From contig CAKZKB010000217.1 of the NCBI GenBank assembly GCA_937121005.1, positions 1-8,091 on the forward strand: 8,091 bases of DNA, written 5' to 3'. The notes beneath the pieces are model-generated. The model searched no databases. It had not been told where the DNA came from and saw nothing but the letters and a program-made list of their open reading frames with translations. The position numbers were made by a program, and so were the translations under genes. This DNA comes from an uncultured cyanobacterium. GTDB lineage: Bacteria > Cyanobacteriota > Cyanobacteriia > Cyanobacteriales > Geitlerinemataceae. Shown in pieces: positions 6,598 to 8,091 of the stretch; within the stretch, counting starts at the first letter, position 1, and every line of letters starts with the position of its first letter.

Positions 6598-6645
6598 GAT
6601 TTTGGTAATTTTGGGATTGGTATTGGCTAAAAGTTTGGAAATCTC

Positions 6646-6720
6646 GTAGGTTGGGTAGAGGAACGATACCCAACGCGATTCGGTGGCGGTTGTTGGGTTT
6701 CATGCTTCAACCCAACCTAC
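6646..6720. repeat. GTAGGTTGGGT inverted-repeat element with two internal hairpins
   Basis: GTAGGTTGGGT (6646-6656) and ACCCAACCTAC (6710-6720) are perfect 11-bp inverted termini of a 75-bp element. Inside, GTTGGGTA/TACCCAAC (6650-6674) and GTTGGGTT/AACCCAAC (6692-6716) form two successive 8-bp hairpins with 9-nt loops. This is the layout of REP/MITE-like non-autonomous repeats that are widespread in cyanobacteria (family knowledge). It lies in the ndhJ-ndhB spacer, about 50 bp upstream of the ndhB start, with no coding capacity. Confidence 0.82.
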
Positions 6721-6763
6721 ACCTAATCCAAGCCTGCGTTTTCAGCCAGAGGTATTGCTTTGT

Positions 6764-6791
6764 TCATTGCTCATTGCTCATTGCTAATTGT
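6764..6791. repeat. Heptanucleotide tandem repeat (TCATTGC), 4 units, after ndhJ
   Basis: Three exact TCATTGC units are followed by TAATTGT in the same 7-bp register. On the coding strand the repeat begins 3 bp after the ndhJ stop codon. It has the same unit length as the other heptad repeats here but a different sequence. Confidence 0.85.
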
Positions 6792-6794
6792 TCG

Positions 6795-7331
6795 TTAGTA
6801 CGCATCTTGGATTTCGTAGAAGTCCGGGGAAATGTAGTCTTTTCGCATCGGCCACCCTTTCCAATCTTCTGGCATTAACAACCGCTTCAGATTCGGATGT
6901 CCTTCATACTCGATGCCGTACATATCGTAAGTTTCCCGTTCTTGCCAGTCGGCGGCTTTCCAAATCCAATACACCGAGGGCAGTTTCGGGTTGTCTCGAG
7001 GTAAAAAGACCTTGAGTCGCACTTCCTCGGGTTGGGTGATGTCGTCGCCGACTTTAACTAAGTGGTAAAAGCTGACCAGTTCTTTACCGGGGCCAGCATC
7101 GTAACCCCCTTGGCATTGCAGGTAATTAAACCCGTAAGCATACAAGGCAGTGGCGATGGGAATCAGCACTTCGGGCTCGAGTTTGATGACTTCTACGCCG
7201 AGGTTATCCGGTTCTAAGGCAACGCCTGCAAAACCGTTTTCCGACAGCCAAGAGGCAACGGGGCCGGCGGGTACGGGTTTGTTTTCTTCGGTTTCGGGGG
7301 TGTTTTCGTTGTTTTTAGTGTCTTCAGCCAC
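6795..7331 (-). CDS. ndhJ: NAD(P)H-quinone oxidoreductase (NDH-1) subunit J, NdhJ
   Basis: NdhJ is the 30-kDa-type subunit (NuoC homologue) of the hydrophilic arm of cyanobacterial NDH-1, next to the ferredoxin-accepting core. The 178-residue protein carries the complex I 30-kDa signature: ERETYDMYGIEYEGHP at 131-146, LKRLLMPEDWKGWPMRKDY ending near 166. Residues 1-22 are acidic and low in complexity, as expected for a variable N-terminus. The start is GTG: it is preceded by AGGAGG with a 6-nt gap, and the first internal Met is residue 137, too late to serve. The GTG overlaps the end of ndhK by 8 bp, so the two genes are probably translationally coupled in one operon. No membrane segment is visible; the protein acts on the cytoplasmic face of the thylakoid membrane. 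Confidence 0.97.
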   Translation of the reverse strand: MAEDTKNNENTPETEENKPVPAGPVASWLSENGFAGVALEPDNLGVEVIKLEPEVLIPIATALYAYGFNYLQCQGGYDAGPGKELVSFYHLVKVGDDITQPEEVRLKVFLPRDNPKLPSVYWIWKAADWQERETYDMYGIEYEGHPNLKRLLMPEDWKGWPMRKDYISPDFYEIQDAY

Positions 7332-8046
7332 GATTTTCCTCCTGCTTGCGGGCAGATTGTAAGGCGGGGGGAACGGGCATTCCCATTGCGTCGGTGAGTT
7401 CTTTTGGCGGCGTATAACGGGCTTCGCTACGCAAATATTCGCCCGTCAGTACAGGATCGACGGGTTTCATTTTGTGGGTGATGGTATGGTAGCGATGGGT
7501 TTGTTGGTATTCGCCTCGTTCTTGAATCGATTCGTCGGCGACTTTTTTGCGCAATTTAATAATGGCATCGATAATCGCTTCCGGTCGCGGCGGACAGCCA
7601 GGGATGTACACATCGACGGGAATAATTTTATCGACTCCGCGAATTGCAGAGGGAGAATCAACGCTAAACATTCCCCCGGTAATCGTACAAGCACCCATGG
7701 CGATGACGTATTTGGGGTTGGGCATTTGCTCGTACAAGCGTACCACGGCCGGTGCCATTTTCATGGTGATGGTTCCGGCGGTAATAATCAGGTCGGCTTG
7801 TCGGGGACTGTTGCGGGGAACGAGTCCGAAGCGATCGAAGTCGAATCGAGATCCGATGAGGGCGGCGAATTCAATAAAGCAGCAAGCCGTCCCGTACATC
7901 ATCGGCCACAAACTCGACAACCTGGCCCAGTTGTAGAGGTCGTCTACGGTGGTTAGAATGATGTTTTCGGAGAGTTCTTTGGTGACTTCCGGCCGTTCGA
8001 TGGGGTTGAAAAGTTTGTCGTTTTTGGCAACTGTGGTTTCGCTCAT
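7324..8046 (-). CDS. ndhK: NAD(P)H-quinone oxidoreductase (NDH-1) subunit K, NdhK
   Basis: NdhK is the NuoB/PSST homologue that binds the terminal iron-sulfur cluster N2 and passes electrons to plastoquinone. The 240-residue protein shows all four expected cluster cysteines: C55 and C56 in YGTACCFIEF, C120 in AMGACTITGGMF, and C151 in IPGCPPRPEA. The quinone-site segment PRNSPRQADLIITAGTITMKM (about 78-97) is intact. The C-terminal extension after about residue 175 (THRYHTITHKMKPVDPVLTG) is typical of cyanobacterial and plastid NdhK. The ATG used gives the normal N-terminus; only a weak GAG precedes it. ndhC normally lies directly upstream, but the remaining 45 bp at the window edge are too short to identify it. 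The gene overlaps ndhJ by 8 bp. Confidence 0.97.
   Translation of the reverse strand: MSETTVAKNDKLFNPIERPEVTKELSENIILTTVDDLYNWARLSSLWPMMYGTACCFIEFAALIGSRFDFDRFGLVPRNSPRQADLIITAGTITMKMAPAVVRLYEQMPNPKYVIAMGACTITGGMFSVDSPSAIRGVDKIIPVDVYIPGCPPRPEAIIDAIIKLRKKVADESIQERGEYQQTHRYHTITHKMKPVDPVLTGEYLRSEARYTPPKELTDAMGMPVPPALQSARKQEENRG
7337..7343 (-). promoter_or_regulatory. Shine-Dalgarno site of ndhJ, inside the ndhK coding end
   Basis: AGGAGGA on the minus strand, encoded by the last Gln-Glu-Glu codons of ndhK, lies 5-6 nt before the GTG start. It decides the GTG start of ndhJ and points to translational coupling. Confidence 0.82.
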
Positions 8047-8091
8047 TAGAAAATCTCGTGCTTACAATAGCAACATTTAATCGGTCGAGTT

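Noticed and set aside
7474..7956. Long plus-strand open frames opposite ndhK
   Set aside because: They are antisense to a fully conserved gene with all cluster cysteines, and have no family resemblance.

Overview
The window looks like chromosomal DNA of a cyanobacterium, probably a filamentous one (inference). The palindrome GCGATCGC (HIP1) occurs at least 12 times, the ndhK/ndhJ/ndhB genes are of the cyanobacterial NDH-1 type, there is a cyanobacteria-typical DUF2949 gene, and several families of short heptanucleotide and inverted repeats fill the spacers. All genes I can support lie on the minus strand, so the transcription order runs from high to low coordinates.

Region by region, in transcription order: ndhK (7324-8046) and ndhJ (6795-7331) overlap by 8 bp and belong to the conserved ndhC-ndhK-ndhJ cluster; ndhC should lie just beyond the right edge. 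A 197-bp spacer with a TCATTGC heptad repeat and a GTAGGTTGGGT-type inverted-repeat element leads to ndhB (5017-6597). ndhB ends inside a second heptad repeat and is followed by a strong intrinsic terminator (4959-4988) and an inverted copy of the same repeat. After a 494-bp non-coding stretch come a small DUF2949 gene (4334-4522) with its own terminator, a soluble orphan histidine kinase with a DICT-GAF-HisKA-HATPase layout (2011-4008), a Uma2-family putative nuclease (1261-1920), a repeat-bearing spacer, and the 5' part of a pentapeptide-repeat protein (1-1060) that runs off the left edge.

Functionally the right half encodes three core subunits of the photosynthetic NDH-1 complex, which moves electrons from ferredoxin to plastoquinone in cyclic electron flow, respiration and CO2 uptake: NdhK and NdhJ in the hydrophilic arm and NdhB in the proton-pumping membrane arm. 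The left half is a loose set of signalling and accessory genes with no visible shared pathway. I see no phage genes, transposase, CRISPR array, tRNA or rRNA, and no convincing new multi-gene system. The most unusual feature is repeat biology: a heptad repeat supplies the C-terminal residues of NdhB, and a related copy sits in inverted orientation on the other side of the terminator.
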